Positions 26,662-35,539 of a stretch of DNA of 61,746 nt are shown in pieces (position 1 is the first letter of the stretch; every line of letters starts with the position of its first letter). Below the pieces are notes generated by a model. That model did not search any database, was not told the DNA's origin, and was given only the letters and a program-made list of their open reading frames with translations. A program made the position numbers and the translations under genes. The DNA is from Comamonas sp. SCN 67-35 (GTDB lineage: Bacteria; Pseudomonadota; Gammaproteobacteria; Burkholderiales; Burkholderiaceae_C), in NCBI GenBank assembly GCA_001725255.1, contig MEFV01000010.1:69171-130916 (forward strand), written 5' to 3'.

Positions 26662-28644
26662 TCATTCCTGCAGACGCATCTGCGACGCCGTGCCCGTGAG
26701 GTAACCCACGGCAGCGCCGGACTTGCCCTTGTAGTTGGCCTTGAGCAGCGGCTCCAGCGTATCCTGCACCGTCTTGTGGATGCCACCCCAGTCACCGGGG
26801 TGCTGGAAGTTGCTCATGATGTAGGTCCAGCCGTTGATCTCATCGACGGCGTGCAGGCCGGTGGACTCGCCGCCCGCGGGGATGGACATGAGGCGCGCGA
26901 GCTGCCGGGTGTCCACGTTGTAGGCCCACAGGAAGTTGTTCACGTGCTGGCTGCTGTCCTCGCCGATGAACAGGGTGCGCAGCTTCTCCGAGAACTTGAG
27001 GTTGTCCGGGTTGGCCATCTTGTCGGGATTGGCGGTGTTGCCCAGTGCGTCGGGCTTGAAGGTCTTGCCGTCGGTGTCGAGCAGGTCTTCGCCCAGCAGC
27101 AGCGGCGCGATGTCCACCGGCATCCAGTCGCTGGCGATGACGGCGCCCGCCGTGTCCTTGAGCCCGCCCTTGAGGTTCAGCGCCATGACGCCGCCCGCCT
27201 TGAGCTGCCTGGGCACCGAAATGCCGTTGCCCGGGACGTTCGCCTTGTCGCCGGCGACCATCGATTTCTCTATGTTCTGCAAGGCGGAGTACGCCACCTT
27301 GTCCCTGGCATTGACGGTCGTGCCTTCCATCTTGCTGAAGCCCATGCTGGCACCCACGAAGGCGGCGTAGCGGTGCGTTTCCAGGAAGGCGGCGGCCTTT
27401 TCCATGCCCGGCATGATCTTGATCCACTCGGTCTTGCCGTTGGCGACGATCCTGGTGTACCTGGCATCGGCAGGGTCGCTCGGTTTCACGTCCATGATGT
27501 CGACGGGCTGGATGCCGCCATCGACCAGGGCACGGATTTCAGCGCTGGTGGCGGAGCCGAGCTTGATCCAGGTCAGCGCAGCCGCGGGGGAGCCGATCTT
27601 GGTGAAATCGGTGCTGCCGCCCACCTTGGCCACGTAGAGCGAGCCCGAGGACAGATCTTTCTCCTTGTCGGCGACGAACACGAAATAGGCGCTGTTGGTG
27701 GCGTCGTCGCCCATCAGCGTGGTGCGCTGGTCGGGCATGACCTGCACCAGCTCGTGCGAGATGCGGCCCATGCAGTAGTGCTTCTTGATGGAGGCGGTGC
27801 CGTCCACGTGGACGGTCACTTCCGGCATGTGGCCGTAGTGGTAGGGGTTGGCCTTGGTGGCGTCGCCGTACAGGTTCTGGCTGTAGGCCTTGAACATGGT
27901 GTTGCTGGCGATGCTGAAGGCGTCGGGTTCGTACTCCTCGCTCGACAGGTGCGTGCCCCAGGGCGAGAGGCTGGCGCCGCAGGTGATCCACAGGCCGTTG
28001 ACGGACGACGTGTCCACGTTGTGGTACTTGACCAGCGAAAGCCTGCCGGTCTTCTCGTCCTGGTCCAGCGTGAGCACGGCGACCGGCGAAGGCAGCTTGC
28101 CGTACATGTCGGTCTTGCCGTCCTGCGCCCAGGTGGTGTACTCGAACTGCACCACGGCGAACACGGGTTTGCCCTTGACGCCCTCCACCTTGGCGCCGGG
28201 CACGGTGAGCAGCGAGGTGCCGTCGGGCGAGTCGGAGAAGAACTGGCGCTCCTGGCCGGGCACGGTGGCGTCGATCAGGGGCTGGTTGTGGATGTCGTAA
28301 TAGCCGCCGGCCAGCAGCTTGCCGCCCTTGCCGTCGGCGACCATGTCGCCCGTGATGAAGAAGGGCTGGTAGGCCAGCGTGAATGTCTGCGTGGAGTCGT
28401 CGTCGTACGTGACCTTGAGCGCAGAGCCGACGGCCGTGGTGGCCATGGCGGGCGGATGGGCCAGCGTGGGCGCCGCCATGGCCGTGAAGCTGGCCGACTT
28501 GAACGTGAGCGCGCCGCCGTTGTCGCTGCCGCCGCATGCGGCCAGCAGGCCGGCGGAGGAGGCTCCGGCGCCCAGAGGCAGCAGTGGCATGCTGGTCAGC
28601 AGTCGCAGCGTCTTGCGGCGGGTGATCAGGGGAGTGTGGGGCAT
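26662..28644 (-). CDS. phoX: PhoX-type alkaline phosphatase (DUF839)
   Basis: A 660-residue secreted phosphatase-like protein of the PhoX/DUF839 family, whose characterised members use calcium and iron to hydrolyse phosphomonoesters. The N-terminus has a twin-arginine signal, RRKTLRLLTSM, followed by a hydrophobic stretch and LAACGG, which could be a lipobox. Internal blocks include WITCGASLSPWGTHLSSEEYEPD, described by its GTHLSSEE residues, and GRISHEL. I start it at the ATG at 28644 (MPHTPLITRRK). A three-unit Pho box with a well-spaced -10 upstream supports a role in phosphate starvation. Confidence 0.88.
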   Translation of the reverse strand: MPHTPLITRRKTLRLLTSMPLLPLGAGASSAGLLAACGGSDNGGALTFKSASFTAMAAPTLAHPPAMATTAVGSALKVTYDDDSTQTFTLAYQPFFITGDMVADGKGGKLLAGGYYDIHNQPLIDATVPGQERQFFSDSPDGTSLLTVPGAKVEGVKGKPVFAVVQFEYTTWAQDGKTDMYGKLPSPVAVLTLDQDEKTGRLSLVKYHNVDTSSVNGLWITCGASLSPWGTHLSSEEYEPDAFSIASNTMFKAYSQNLYGDATKANPYHYGHMPEVTVHVDGTASIKKHYCMGRISHELVQVMPDQRTTLMGDDATNSAYFVFVADKEKDLSSGSLYVAKVGGSTDFTKIGSPAAALTWIKLGSATSAEIRALVDGGIQPVDIMDVKPSDPADARYTRIVANGKTEWIKIMPGMEKAAAFLETHRYAAFVGASMGFSKMEGTTVNARDKVAYSALQNIEKSMVAGDKANVPGNGISVPRQLKAGGVMALNLKGGLKDTAGAVIASDWMPVDIAPLLLGEDLLDTDGKTFKPDALGNTANPDKMANPDNLKFSEKLRTLFIGEDSSQHVNNFLWAYNVDTRQLARLMSIPAGGESTGLHAVDEINGWTYIMSNFQHPGDWGGIHKTVQDTLEPLLKANYKGKSGAAVGYLTGTASQMRLQE

Positions 28645-28748
28645 GGGCTTTCCTGAAGGATGTGGAATGTCCGGCAAGGCCCGGCGCCGAAGGGTGCCGG
28701 GGCGCGCGGATGAAAAGAAAAGCAGCCGCGGCTGTTTTCTTCAACCTG

Positions 28749-28792
28749 ATCCTAGGAAGCCGATGTGACGGGTGTATGACGGGCGGTTGACA
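28749..28792 (-). promoter_or_regulatory. phoX: Pho box and -10 of phoX
   Basis: On the minus strand GTCA occurs three times at exact 11-bp steps (28791, 28780, 28769), giving TGTCAAC, CCCGTCAT and CCCGTCAC units. PhoB binds direct repeats of CTGTCAT spaced this way. The last unit is followed after 10 bp by TAGGAT (28754-28749), the spacing seen in E. coli Pho promoters where the box replaces the -35. Confidence 0.85.
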
Positions 28793-28838
28793 CGCAGGTG
28801 CCCGTGGGCGTGCCCGCCCGCGCACCGCCCGCGGCGCT

Positions 28839-29642
28839 TCAGTCGGGCGTGGCGTTGGTGGGCGCGTCGGGCGGCTCGAAGCAATCGCGAAAGCTGAACA
28901 CCACCGAGCAGAAGAACATCGCGGCGAGCGCGATGGCCGTGGTCACCAGCAGGCTCGTGATCATTCCCGTGCCCATGCCCAGCTCGCTCGCCACGGTGAG
29001 CACCAGGCTCACCACGATGCCGGTTGCCATGAACACGCCCGCCCAGCCCAGGCCGTAGACGGTGAACGCGCCGAGGTTGCGCAGGCAGGCGATGAGGCTG
29101 AAGAACATGGCCTTCAGGGGCGGCACGCCCCACCAGTGCACGAGGCCGGGCGCATGCCAGAACAGCAGCGACAGCGGCAGGTACAGGAGCACCGACAGCC
29201 ACATCGCGGTTTCGAATTCCGGGGATTCGGCCATTTCCCGGGTCAACTGGGCCGTGCCCATGTACACGCGGGCGAATTCGCCGCCATCGATCAGCGCCGA
29301 CAGCGCGAGCACCAGCAGAAAGCACCCGGCGTAGAGCAGCCCCAGCACCACCAGGTCGCGCGCGCGTTCGCGGCCGCTGCGCAGCGCCGCCATCAGCAGC
29401 GCCGGGACGGGCTGCTTGCCCAGGTGCGTTTGCGCGGCCGCCACCATCATCAGGAGCGTGACGAACGGGATCATCGCCAGCGCCAGCACCGTGCCCACGA
29501 TGGGCAGCAGGGTCACCACCGAGATGCAGCCCATGCACAGGAAGAACAGCGCGGTCAGCGCCATGGGCTGGCGCCAGAACACGCGCGCGCCAAGGCGCAC
29601 CCAGAGAAGGCCGGTGCGTGCGGGAACGAGTTGAAGTTTCAT
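28839..29642 (-). CDS. BPSS1780-type multi-pass membrane protein
   Basis: A 267-residue inner-membrane protein with about six to eight hydrophobic helices and a conserved cytoplasmic start, VPARTGLLWVRLGARVFWRQP. This opening, together with the helix LPIVGTVLALAMIPFVTL, matches a betaproteobacterial family often annotated BPSS1780. No function is known. The ATG at 29642 (MKLQLVP) is the first in a plausible place. It sits between phoX and thrB on the same strand; the 65-bp gap from thrB would allow co-transcription. Confidence 0.75.
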   Translation of the reverse strand: MKLQLVPARTGLLWVRLGARVFWRQPMALTALFFLCMGCISVVTLLPIVGTVLALAMIPFVTLLMMVAAAQTHLGKQPVPALLMAALRSGRERARDLVVLGLLYAGCFLLVLALSALIDGGEFARVYMGTAQLTREMAESPEFETAMWLSVLLYLPLSLLFWHAPGLVHWWGVPPLKAMFFSLIACLRNLGAFTVYGLGWAGVFMATGIVVSLVLTVASELGMGTGMITSLLVTTAIALAAMFFCSVVFSFRDCFEPPDAPTNATPD

Positions 29643-29707
29643 GCGATGAAATCGGTCGGGGCGCGGCGACTGTAACCCAGCGCACCCGCCGGGGCCGCCT
29701 GTCGGCA

Positions 29708-30658
29708 CTACAGCCGTATCGGATGCATCACGCGCTCGCGCAGCACGCGCTCGAAGTGCGTCGGGTCGTGGGGCTGGAGCATCTGGGCGTCGCGCGGCAG
29801 GTGGAAATCCCACAGCCGCGACATCCAGAACCGCAGAGCGCCCGCGCGCAGCATGGCGGCGAGCAGGGGCCGCTCGTGCGCGGTGAGCGGGCGCACGCGC
29901 TGGTAGGCCGCGAGCAGCGCGTCGAAGCGGGCCGCATCGTGTCGCCCCGTGCTCAGGTCGATGCACCAGTCGTTGAGCGCCACCGCAAGGTCGAAGAGCC
30001 AGGTGTCGACACCGGCAAAGTAGAAGTCGAAGATGCCCGTGAGCACCTCGCCATCGAACAGCACGTTGTCGCGAAACAGGTCGGCATGCACCGGCCCGCG
30101 CGGCAGGGCCGCGTAGCCCGAGCTTTGCGCGACGTGGTTCTGGTAGGCCAGTTCGGCCTGCAGCAGCTGGGCCTGCGTGTCGTTCAGGTGTGGCAGGACC
30201 AGCGGGGCCGTGTCGTTCCACCACGCGAGGCCCCGCAGATTGGGCTGCTCGCGCTCGTAGTCCAGCCCGGCCAGGTGCATGCGCGCCAGCATGCTGCCCA
30301 GCGCCGCGCAATGCCGCTCGGTGGGCGCGAGCTGGCTGCTGCCCGCCAGTCGCGTGGCCAGCGCGGCCGGCTTGCCGGCCAGGGTGAAGAGGATGTCGCC
30401 CTGCGCGTCGCTCTGCGGATCGGGCACCGGAATGCCCGCGTGCGCCAGATGCTTCATCAGGTGCAGGTAAAACGGCAGCTGCGCGGCCGTGAGGCGCTCG
30501 AACAGCGTGAGCACGTACTGCCCCTCGGTGCTGGTGAGGAAGTAGTTGGTGTTTTCGATGCCGCCCTGGATGCCGCGCAGCTCCACGAGCGAGCCCAGAC
30601 GCAGCTCACCCAGCAGGCGGCTGGCCTCGGCTTCGGAGACGGGCGTGAAAACGGCCAT
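29708..30658 (-). CDS. thrB: Homoserine kinase (APH-fold type)
   Basis: A 316-residue homoserine kinase of the aminoglycoside-phosphotransferase fold used by many proteobacteria, not the GHMP type of E. coli. It begins [25 protein letters not shown] lies in the nucleotide-binding lobe. The catalytic loop is [14 protein letters not shown], and the metal-binding aspartate lies in [11 protein letters not shown]. It phosphorylates homoserine for threonine synthesis. The thrA and thrC genes are elsewhere. The adjacent DUF2782 gene and nearby polA form a conserved neighbourhood. Confidence 0.93.
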   Translation of the reverse strand: MAVFTPVSEAEASRLLGELRLGSLVELRGIQGGIENTNYFLTSTEGQYVLTLFERLTAAQLPFYLHLMKHLAHAGIPVPDPQSDAQGDILFTLAGKPAALATRLAGSSQLAPTERHCAALGSMLARMHLAGLDYEREQPNLRGLAWWNDTAPLVLPHLNDTQAQLLQAELAYQNHVAQSSGYAALPRGPVHADLFRDNVLFDGEVLTGIFDFYFAGVDTWLFDLAVALNDWCIDLSTGRHDAARFDALLAAYQRVRPLTAHERPLLAAMLRAGALRFWMSRLWDFHLPRDAQMLQPHDPTHFERVLRERVMHPIRL

Positions 30659-30700
30659 GGAACGGGCGCGGCGCAGCCGGACGGGTCGGGTGGCGCGAGC

Positions 30701-31015
30701 TCAGAAGTGGCCGAGGTTCCACACGCGCGCGCCATCGTTCGGGCGCACCTGGTAGGAGGGCACGTCGCCCCCGACCTTGGGTTGCACGGTGATGGACTTC
30801 GTTTCTCCGCCCACGCGCAACTCATCCACGCGGCTGCCCGCGTCTTCCACGACGATGCGCTCGATGCGCTGGCCGTGGTCTCTCTCCACTTGCTCTTGTT
30901 GCGGGAGCTGGCTGCCCTTGTCGGACGCCGTGTTGGAGGCGTTTTGAGCAGGATTCTGCGCCAGCACCGCGGTGCTGGCGAGAGTGGCGAGGGCAAGAAG
31001 GAGAAGGGCGCGCAT
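30701..31015 (-). CDS. DUF2782 small exported protein
   Basis: A 104-residue protein with a cleavable signal peptide (MRALLLLALATLASTAVLAQ). After it comes a Gln/Asn-rich linker and a compact C-terminal domain with IERIVVEDAGSRVDELRVGG and a closing NLGHF. This matches DUF2782, a periplasmic family of unknown role that is characteristically encoded beside thrB and polA in beta- and gammaproteobacteria, as here. It lies 42 bp upstream of thrB on the same strand. Confidence 0.82.
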   Translation of the reverse strand: MRALLLLALATLASTAVLAQNPAQNASNTASDKGSQLPQQEQVERDHGQRIERIVVEDAGSRVDELRVGGETKSITVQPKVGGDVPSYQVRPNDGARVWNLGHF

Positions 31016-31047
31016 GGTGACAGCGATTGTAGGCGGCGGCGCCGCCC

Positions 31048-32250
31048 TCAGCGTCCGGCCGCCTCGCTGTCCACCGCCTTGCGCACGACCTGGTAGAAGG
31101 CCTCGCGCTCGGCCTTGAATTCGGCGCCGCTGGCGCTGGGCCAGTCGGCGTTGGTGGCGATCACGAGCTGGCGCGCCGGGTCGATGAAGATGCCCTGGCC
31201 GAAGATGCCGCGCGCGGCGAAGCTGCCGTCGTCGTACGTCCACCACTGGTAGCCGTAGCCGTGACCGGGGTCGCCGATGTCGGCCCGTTTGGTGGTGGCG
31301 GCGCGCAGCCAGCCATCGGGCACGATGCTCTGGCCCTGGACCATCGCGCCCTCCAGGATGAACTGCCCCATGCGCGCGAAGTCGCGCGAGGCCGCCTGCA
31401 GGCAGCAGCCGCTGATTTCCTTGCCGGTTTTCGACAGCAGCCAGGTGGCCTGCTGCTGCATGCCCGCGGGCTGCCAGATCTTTTCCTGCAGGTATTGCGC
31501 CAGCGGTTTCTTGATCGCCGCCATCAGCATCACGCCCACGAGGTTGGTCTCGCCCGTGCTGTAGTTCCAGCGCTCGCCGGGCGGCGCGGCGCGCGGGAGC
31601 TTGCGCATGTAGCTCACGAGTGCGTCCACGCCGGGTTCGGGCACGTGGTTGTTGAAGCGCGCGACGTCGGAATGGGGGTCGCCGTAGTCCTCGTTCCACT
31701 TGACGCCCGAGGTCATGGTGAGCAACTGCCTCACGGTCACGTCGTCGTAGGCCGAGCCCTTCATGTCGGTGAGGTAGTCGCTCACCTTGTCGTCCATGCT
31801 CTTGATCAGGCCGTCCTTGAGCGCCGCGCCCACCAGCGTCGAGGTGAAGGACTTGGCCACCGAGAAACTCGTCCAGCGCCCGCTCGCGTCGAAGCCCAGG
31901 CCGTAGCGCTCCAGGCGCAGCTTGCCGTCCTGCAGGATCAGCACGGCGGCGCTGTGCTGGTGCGCCATGTAGGCGTCGAGGTCGAAGTCGAGCTTGAGCG
32001 GCTTGCCCTCGGGCAGCGGCCGTGGCGTGGCCGAGGGCTGGACCGTGTGCCACTTGGCGAGCAGCGAAATCCGGTCCAGCGCCCGGAAGGCCGCGTCGCG
32101 CTGCGCCTGGTTCCAGAACAGCAGATCGCGGTTGGTCGGAAAGGTCTTGAGCAGACCGCGGGTTTCCTTGTCCAGGCTGAACCAGCCGATCGTCCCGGCG
32201 ACGAGGATGAGGGCGAGCAGCGCCAGCAGGATGCGTTTGAGGGTCTTCAT
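31048..32250 (-). CDS. Serine hydrolase, class C beta-lactamase/NylB-like
   Basis: A 400-residue hydrolase of the beta-lactamase/transpeptidase-like superfamily. A single N-terminal anchor helix (residues about 4-25) suggests a periplasmic, membrane-tethered enzyme. The S-x-x-K nucleophile is FSVAKSF, and the tyrosine element is WNYSTGETNLVG. The third element is near GHGYGYQWW. This combination, with YSTGE in place of Y-x-N, resembles 6-aminohexanoate oligomer hydrolases and esterases (NylB, EstB) more than true AmpC. The substrate is unknown. It starts at 32250, divergent from polA. Confidence 0.83.
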   Translation of the reverse strand: MKTLKRILLALLALILVAGTIGWFSLDKETRGLLKTFPTNRDLLFWNQAQRDAAFRALDRISLLAKWHTVQPSATPRPLPEGKPLKLDFDLDAYMAHQHSAAVLILQDGKLRLERYGLGFDASGRWTSFSVAKSFTSTLVGAALKDGLIKSMDDKVSDYLTDMKGSAYDDVTVRQLLTMTSGVKWNEDYGDPHSDVARFNNHVPEPGVDALVSYMRKLPRAAPPGERWNYSTGETNLVGVMLMAAIKKPLAQYLQEKIWQPAGMQQQATWLLSKTGKEISGCCLQAASRDFARMGQFILEGAMVQGQSIVPDGWLRAATTKRADIGDPGHGYGYQWWTYDDGSFAARGIFGQGIFIDPARQLVIATNADWPSASGAEFKAEREAFYQVVRKAVDSEAAGR

Positions 32251-32291
32251 GGGGTCTCCGTGCAAGTGTCGATCGTAAAAGTTTCCATAGG

Positions 32292-32303
32292 CACAATCCG
32301 CGC
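32292..32303 (+). promoter_or_regulatory. polA: -10-like box 6 nt before polA (possible leaderless start)
   Basis: CACAAT ends 6 nt before the polA ATG, and no Shine-Dalgarno sequence is present. It is in the 53-bp gap divergent to the serine hydrolase. Confidence 0.4.
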
Positions 32304-35069
32304 ATGAGTGACACCCCGCTTCTGCTGCTGGTCGATGGCTCCAGCTACCTGTACCGCGCCTACCACGCCATGCCCGACCTGCGCGCCGTGCCCGGCGACC
32401 CGGCGAGCCCGCCCACGGGTGCGATCCGCGGCATGATCAACATGCTGCATGCGCTGAAAAAAGAGCACGCCGCCGCCTACGCCGCCTGCGTGTTCGACGC
32501 GCACGGCCCGACCTTTCGCGACGGTATCTACCCCGAGTACAAGGCCAACCGCTCGCCCATGCCCGACGACCTGCGCGCGCAGATCGAGCCCATCCACGAG
32601 GTGGTGCGCCTCTTGGGCTGGCCGGTGCTGAGCGTGCCGGGCGTGGAGGCCGACGACGTGATCGCGACGCTCGCCACGCAGGCGGCGGCGCAGGGCCTGC
32701 AGGTCATCGTCTCCAGCGGCGACAAGGATTTGAGCCAGCTCGTGAACGAACACGTCACCATCATCGACACCATGAACGGCAAGCGCCGCGACGTGGCCGG
32801 GGTGACGAGCGAGTTCGGCGTGCCGCCTCAGCTCATGATCGACTTCCAGACGCTGGTGGGCGACGCGGTGGACAACGTGCCCGGCGTCACCAAGGTGGGC
32901 CCCAAGACGGCGGCCAAATGGCTGCTGGAGTACGGTTCGCTGGACGCGCTGGTGGCGCGCGCGGGCGAGGTCAAGGGCGCGGCCGGCGAGAACCTGCGCG
33001 CCGCGCTCGATTGGCTGCCCACGGGCAGACGTCTCGTGACCATGCGTACCGACTGTGACCTGACGCGTGACGTGCCCAGTCTGCCCGCTTTTGATTCGAT
33101 AGCTGTTGGCGCAGAACAGACGGGCGATTTAAGGCATTTTTATTCAAAATTCGGTTTCAAGAGCCTGGCGCGCCAGCTCGACGCCGGGGCGGCGCCCGCG
33201 CCGGCGGCGGGCGATCTGTTCGCCGACGAACAGGCCAGCCATGCCGGGACGCAGGCGCAGCAACGCGATGTGGACTACGACGTGGTGCTGACCTGGGAAG
33301 AACTCGACGCCTGGATCGCCAGGCTCATGGCCGCGCCGCTCGTCGCCTTCGATACCGAGACCACCTCGCTCGATGAGCAGCAGGCGCGGCTCGTGGGCAT
33401 CAGTTTCAGCGTGGAGCCGGGCGCCGCCGCCTACGTGCCGCTGGCGCACGAGGGCGTGGACGTGCCGCCGCAGCTGCCGCTGGCCGAGGTGCTGCAGCGC
33501 CTCAAGCCCTGGCTGGAAGATGCGGCACGCAAGAAGCTCGGCCAGCACATCAAGTACGACCGCCACGTGATGGCCAACCACGGCATCACCGTGCGCGGCT
33601 ACGCGCACGACACCATGCTGCAGAGCTATGTGCTGGAGGTGACCAAGCCGCACAACCTCACGAGCCTGGCCGAGCGCCACACCGGACGCACCGGCCTCAG
33701 CTACGAAGACCTGTGCGGCAAGGGCGCCAGGCAGATTCCGTTTGCGCAGGTGCCGGTGGCCCAGGCCGCCGCGTATTCGTGCGAGGACTCGGACCAGACG
33801 CTGGACGTGCACCGCGTGCTCTGGCCGAAGATCCAGGCCAGCGACAAGCTGCGCGCGATCTACGAGCTGGAGATCGCCAGCAGCGAGACGCTGTTTCGCA
33901 TGGAAAGGAACGGCGTGCTGATCGACGCCGCCCGGCTCGCGCGCCAGAGCCATGAGCTGGGCCTGCGCATCACCGCGCTGGAGCAGGAGGCGTACCTGCT
34001 CGCGGGCCAGCCGTTCAACCTCGGCTCGCCCAAGCAGCTCGGCGAGATCTTCTTCGACAAGCTCGGCATGCCGGTCGTCAAGAAGACCGCGACCGGCGCG
34101 CGCTCCACCGACGAGGAAGTGCTGGAAAAGCTGGCCGAGGACTATCCGCTGCCGGCCAGGCTGCTCGAACACCGGGGCCTGTCCAAGCTCAAGAGCACCT
34201 ACACCGACAAGCTTGCCGCGCTGGCCGATCCGGCTACCGGCCGCGTGCACACGCACTTCGCGCAGGCCGTGGCCGTCACCGGGCGGCTCTCCAGCAACGA
34301 CCCGAATCTGCAGAACATCCCCGTGCGCACGGCCGAGGGCCGGCGCATCCGCGAGGCCTTCATCGCGCCGCCGGGGCGTGTCATCGCCAGTTGCGACTAC
34401 AGCCAGATCGAGCTGCGCATCATGGCGCACCTGAGCGGCGACGAGGCGCTGCTCAAGGCCTTTCACGACGGCGTGGACGTGCACCGCGCCACCGCGGCCG
34501 AGGTCTTCGGCGTGGCGGTCGAAGAGGTCACGAGCGAGCAGCGGCGCTACGCCAAGGTGATCAACTTCGGGCTGATCTACGGCATGAGCAGCTACGGCCT
34601 GGCGAAGAACCTCGGCATCGACGTGCAGGCGGCGAAGAACTACATCGACCGCTACTTCCAGCGCTACCCGGGCGTGAAGCGTTACATGGACGAGACGGTC
34701 GCGCTCGCGCACCATCAGGGCTACGTGGAGACGGTGTTTGGCCGGCGCCTGTATCTGCCCGAGATCAACGGCGGCAGCGGCCCGCGCAAGAAGGCCGCCG
34801 AGCGCGCCGCGATCAACGCGCCCATGCAGGGCACGGCCGCCGACCTCATCAAGAAGGCGATGGTCGCGGTGCAGGCGCGGCTGGACGCGCAAAAACCCGA
34901 GGTGCTGATGATTTTGCAGGTGCACGACGAGCTCGTGTTCGAGCTGCCCGAGCGCGACGCCGACTGGGTGCGCGCCGAGGTGCCGCGCCTGATGGCGGGC
35001 GTGGCCGATCTGGCCGTGCCGCTCATCGCCGAGGTGGGTGTGGGCGCCAATTGGGAAGAGGCGCACTGA
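32304..35069 (+). CDS. polA: DNA polymerase I
   Basis: A 921-residue family A polymerase with all three domains. The 5'-3' exonuclease starts LLLVDGSSYLYRAYHAM. The 3'-5' proofreading domain has an intact acidic motif, AFDTETTSLDE near residue 349, and KYDRHVMANHG. The polymerase domain has motif A CDYSQIELRIMAHLS near 697, motif B RRYAKVINFGLIYGMS and motif C LQVHDELVFELP near 872. It fills repair gaps and removes RNA primers. The linker before the proofreading domain includes copy C of the dispersed repeat, in frame. Confidence 0.97.
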   Translation: MSDTPLLLLVDGSSYLYRAYHAMPDLRAVPGDPASPPTGAIRGMINMLHALKKEHAAAYAACVFDAHGPTFRDGIYPEYKANRSPMPDDLRAQIEPIHEVVRLLGWPVLSVPGVEADDVIATLATQAAAQGLQVIVSSGDKDLSQLVNEHVTIIDTMNGKRRDVAGVTSEFGVPPQLMIDFQTLVGDAVDNVPGVTKVGPKTAAKWLLEYGSLDALVARAGEVKGAAGENLRAALDWLPTGRRLVTMRTDCDLTRDVPSLPAFDSIAVGAEQTGDLRHFYSKFGFKSLARQLDAGAAPAPAAGDLFADEQASHAGTQAQQRDVDYDVVLTWEELDAWIARLMAAPLVAFDTETTSLDEQQARLVGISFSVEPGAAAYVPLAHEGVDVPPQLPLAEVLQRLKPWLEDAARKKLGQHIKYDRHVMANHGITVRGYAHDTMLQSYVLEVTKPHNLTSLAERHTGRTGLSYEDLCGKGARQIPFAQVPVAQAAAYSCEDSDQTLDVHRVLWPKIQASDKLRAIYELEIASSETLFRMERNGVLIDAARLARQSHELGLRITALEQEAYLLAGQPFNLGSPKQLGEIFFDKLGMPVVKKTATGARSTDEEVLEKLAEDYPLPARLLEHRGLSKLKSTYTDKLAALADPATGRVHTHFAQAVAVTGRLSSNDPNLQNIPVRTAEGRRIREAFIAPPGRVIASCDYSQIELRIMAHLSGDEALLKAFHDGVDVHRATAAEVFGVAVEEVTSEQRRYAKVINFGLIYGMSSYGLAKNLGIDVQAAKNYIDRYFQRYPGVKRYMDETVALAHHQGYVETVFGRRLYLPEINGGSGPRKKAAERAAINAPMQGTAADLIKKAMVAVQARLDAQKPEVLMILQVHDELVFELPERDADWVRAEVPRLMAGVADLAVPLIAEVGVGANWEEAH
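33089..33149 (+). repeat. Dispersed short repeat, copy C (inside polA)
   Basis: A 61-bp AT-rich patch bounded by TTTTGA and its complement TCAAAA. The core is AGCTGT-TGG-CGC, 11 nt, GCG. It is translated in frame (FDSIAVGAEQTG and on) in a poorly conserved part of PolA. As PolA proteins of normal length also have residues here, it may have replaced rather than lengthened the sequence. Confidence 0.6.
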
Positions 35070-35185
35070 CCCCGTGCGTCACCACTGCCGCCAGCCGATT
35101 CTTGCGAGCGCAGGCAGAATATCCATTGGAAACCCTCGCCATGAATGCGGTGATTTCCGCGATCAACAACCCCAGGAGGTGAATC

Positions 35186-35506
35186 ATGAAAGTCCTGCAT
35201 ACGGTATCGATTGCCCTGTTCTCGGCGGCCGCGCTGGCGTTTGTCGCAGGCTGCTCGGTGGCGCGCAACCAGGAGACGGTGGGCCAGTACGTCGACGGCA
35301 GCGCCGTGACGGCACAGGTCAAGGCCAGGCTGGCCGAAGACCAGCGCACCTCGGCGCTGAACATCAACGTCAAGACCATCGACGGCGGGGTGGTGCAGCT
35401 TTCGGGCTTCGCCAAGTCGCAGCAGGAAAAGGACGCGGCGACCCAGATCGCGCGCGGTGTCAAGGGCGTGAGCTCGGTGCACAACAACCTGCTCGTCAAG
35501 CCTTGA
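35186..35506 (+). CDS. BON-domain lipoprotein
   Basis: A 106-residue lipoprotein. The signal ends in the lipobox FVAGC (Cys at about residue 23). One BON domain follows, with VTAQVKARLAED at its start and VQLSGFAKSQQEK and GVSSVHNNLLVKP later. BON proteins (OsmY/DolP-like) bind phospholipid membranes and support outer-membrane integrity under stress. GGAGGTGAATC precedes the ATG. It is a stand-alone gene between polA and azlC. Confidence 0.88.
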   Translation: MKVLHTVSIALFSAAALAFVAGCSVARNQETVGQYVDGSAVTAQVKARLAEDQRTSALNINVKTIDGGVVQLSGFAKSQQEKDAATQIARGVKGVSSVHNNLLVKP

Positions 35507-35539
35507 TGCCCGCTCTGGTGGCGCGGCGCATTCCCGCGC

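Noticed and set aside
31048..32250. AmpC-type beta-lactamase
   Set aside because: The SxxK is present but the tyrosine element YSTGE and the membrane anchor fit NylB/EstB-like hydrolases better, and no ampR is adjacent.
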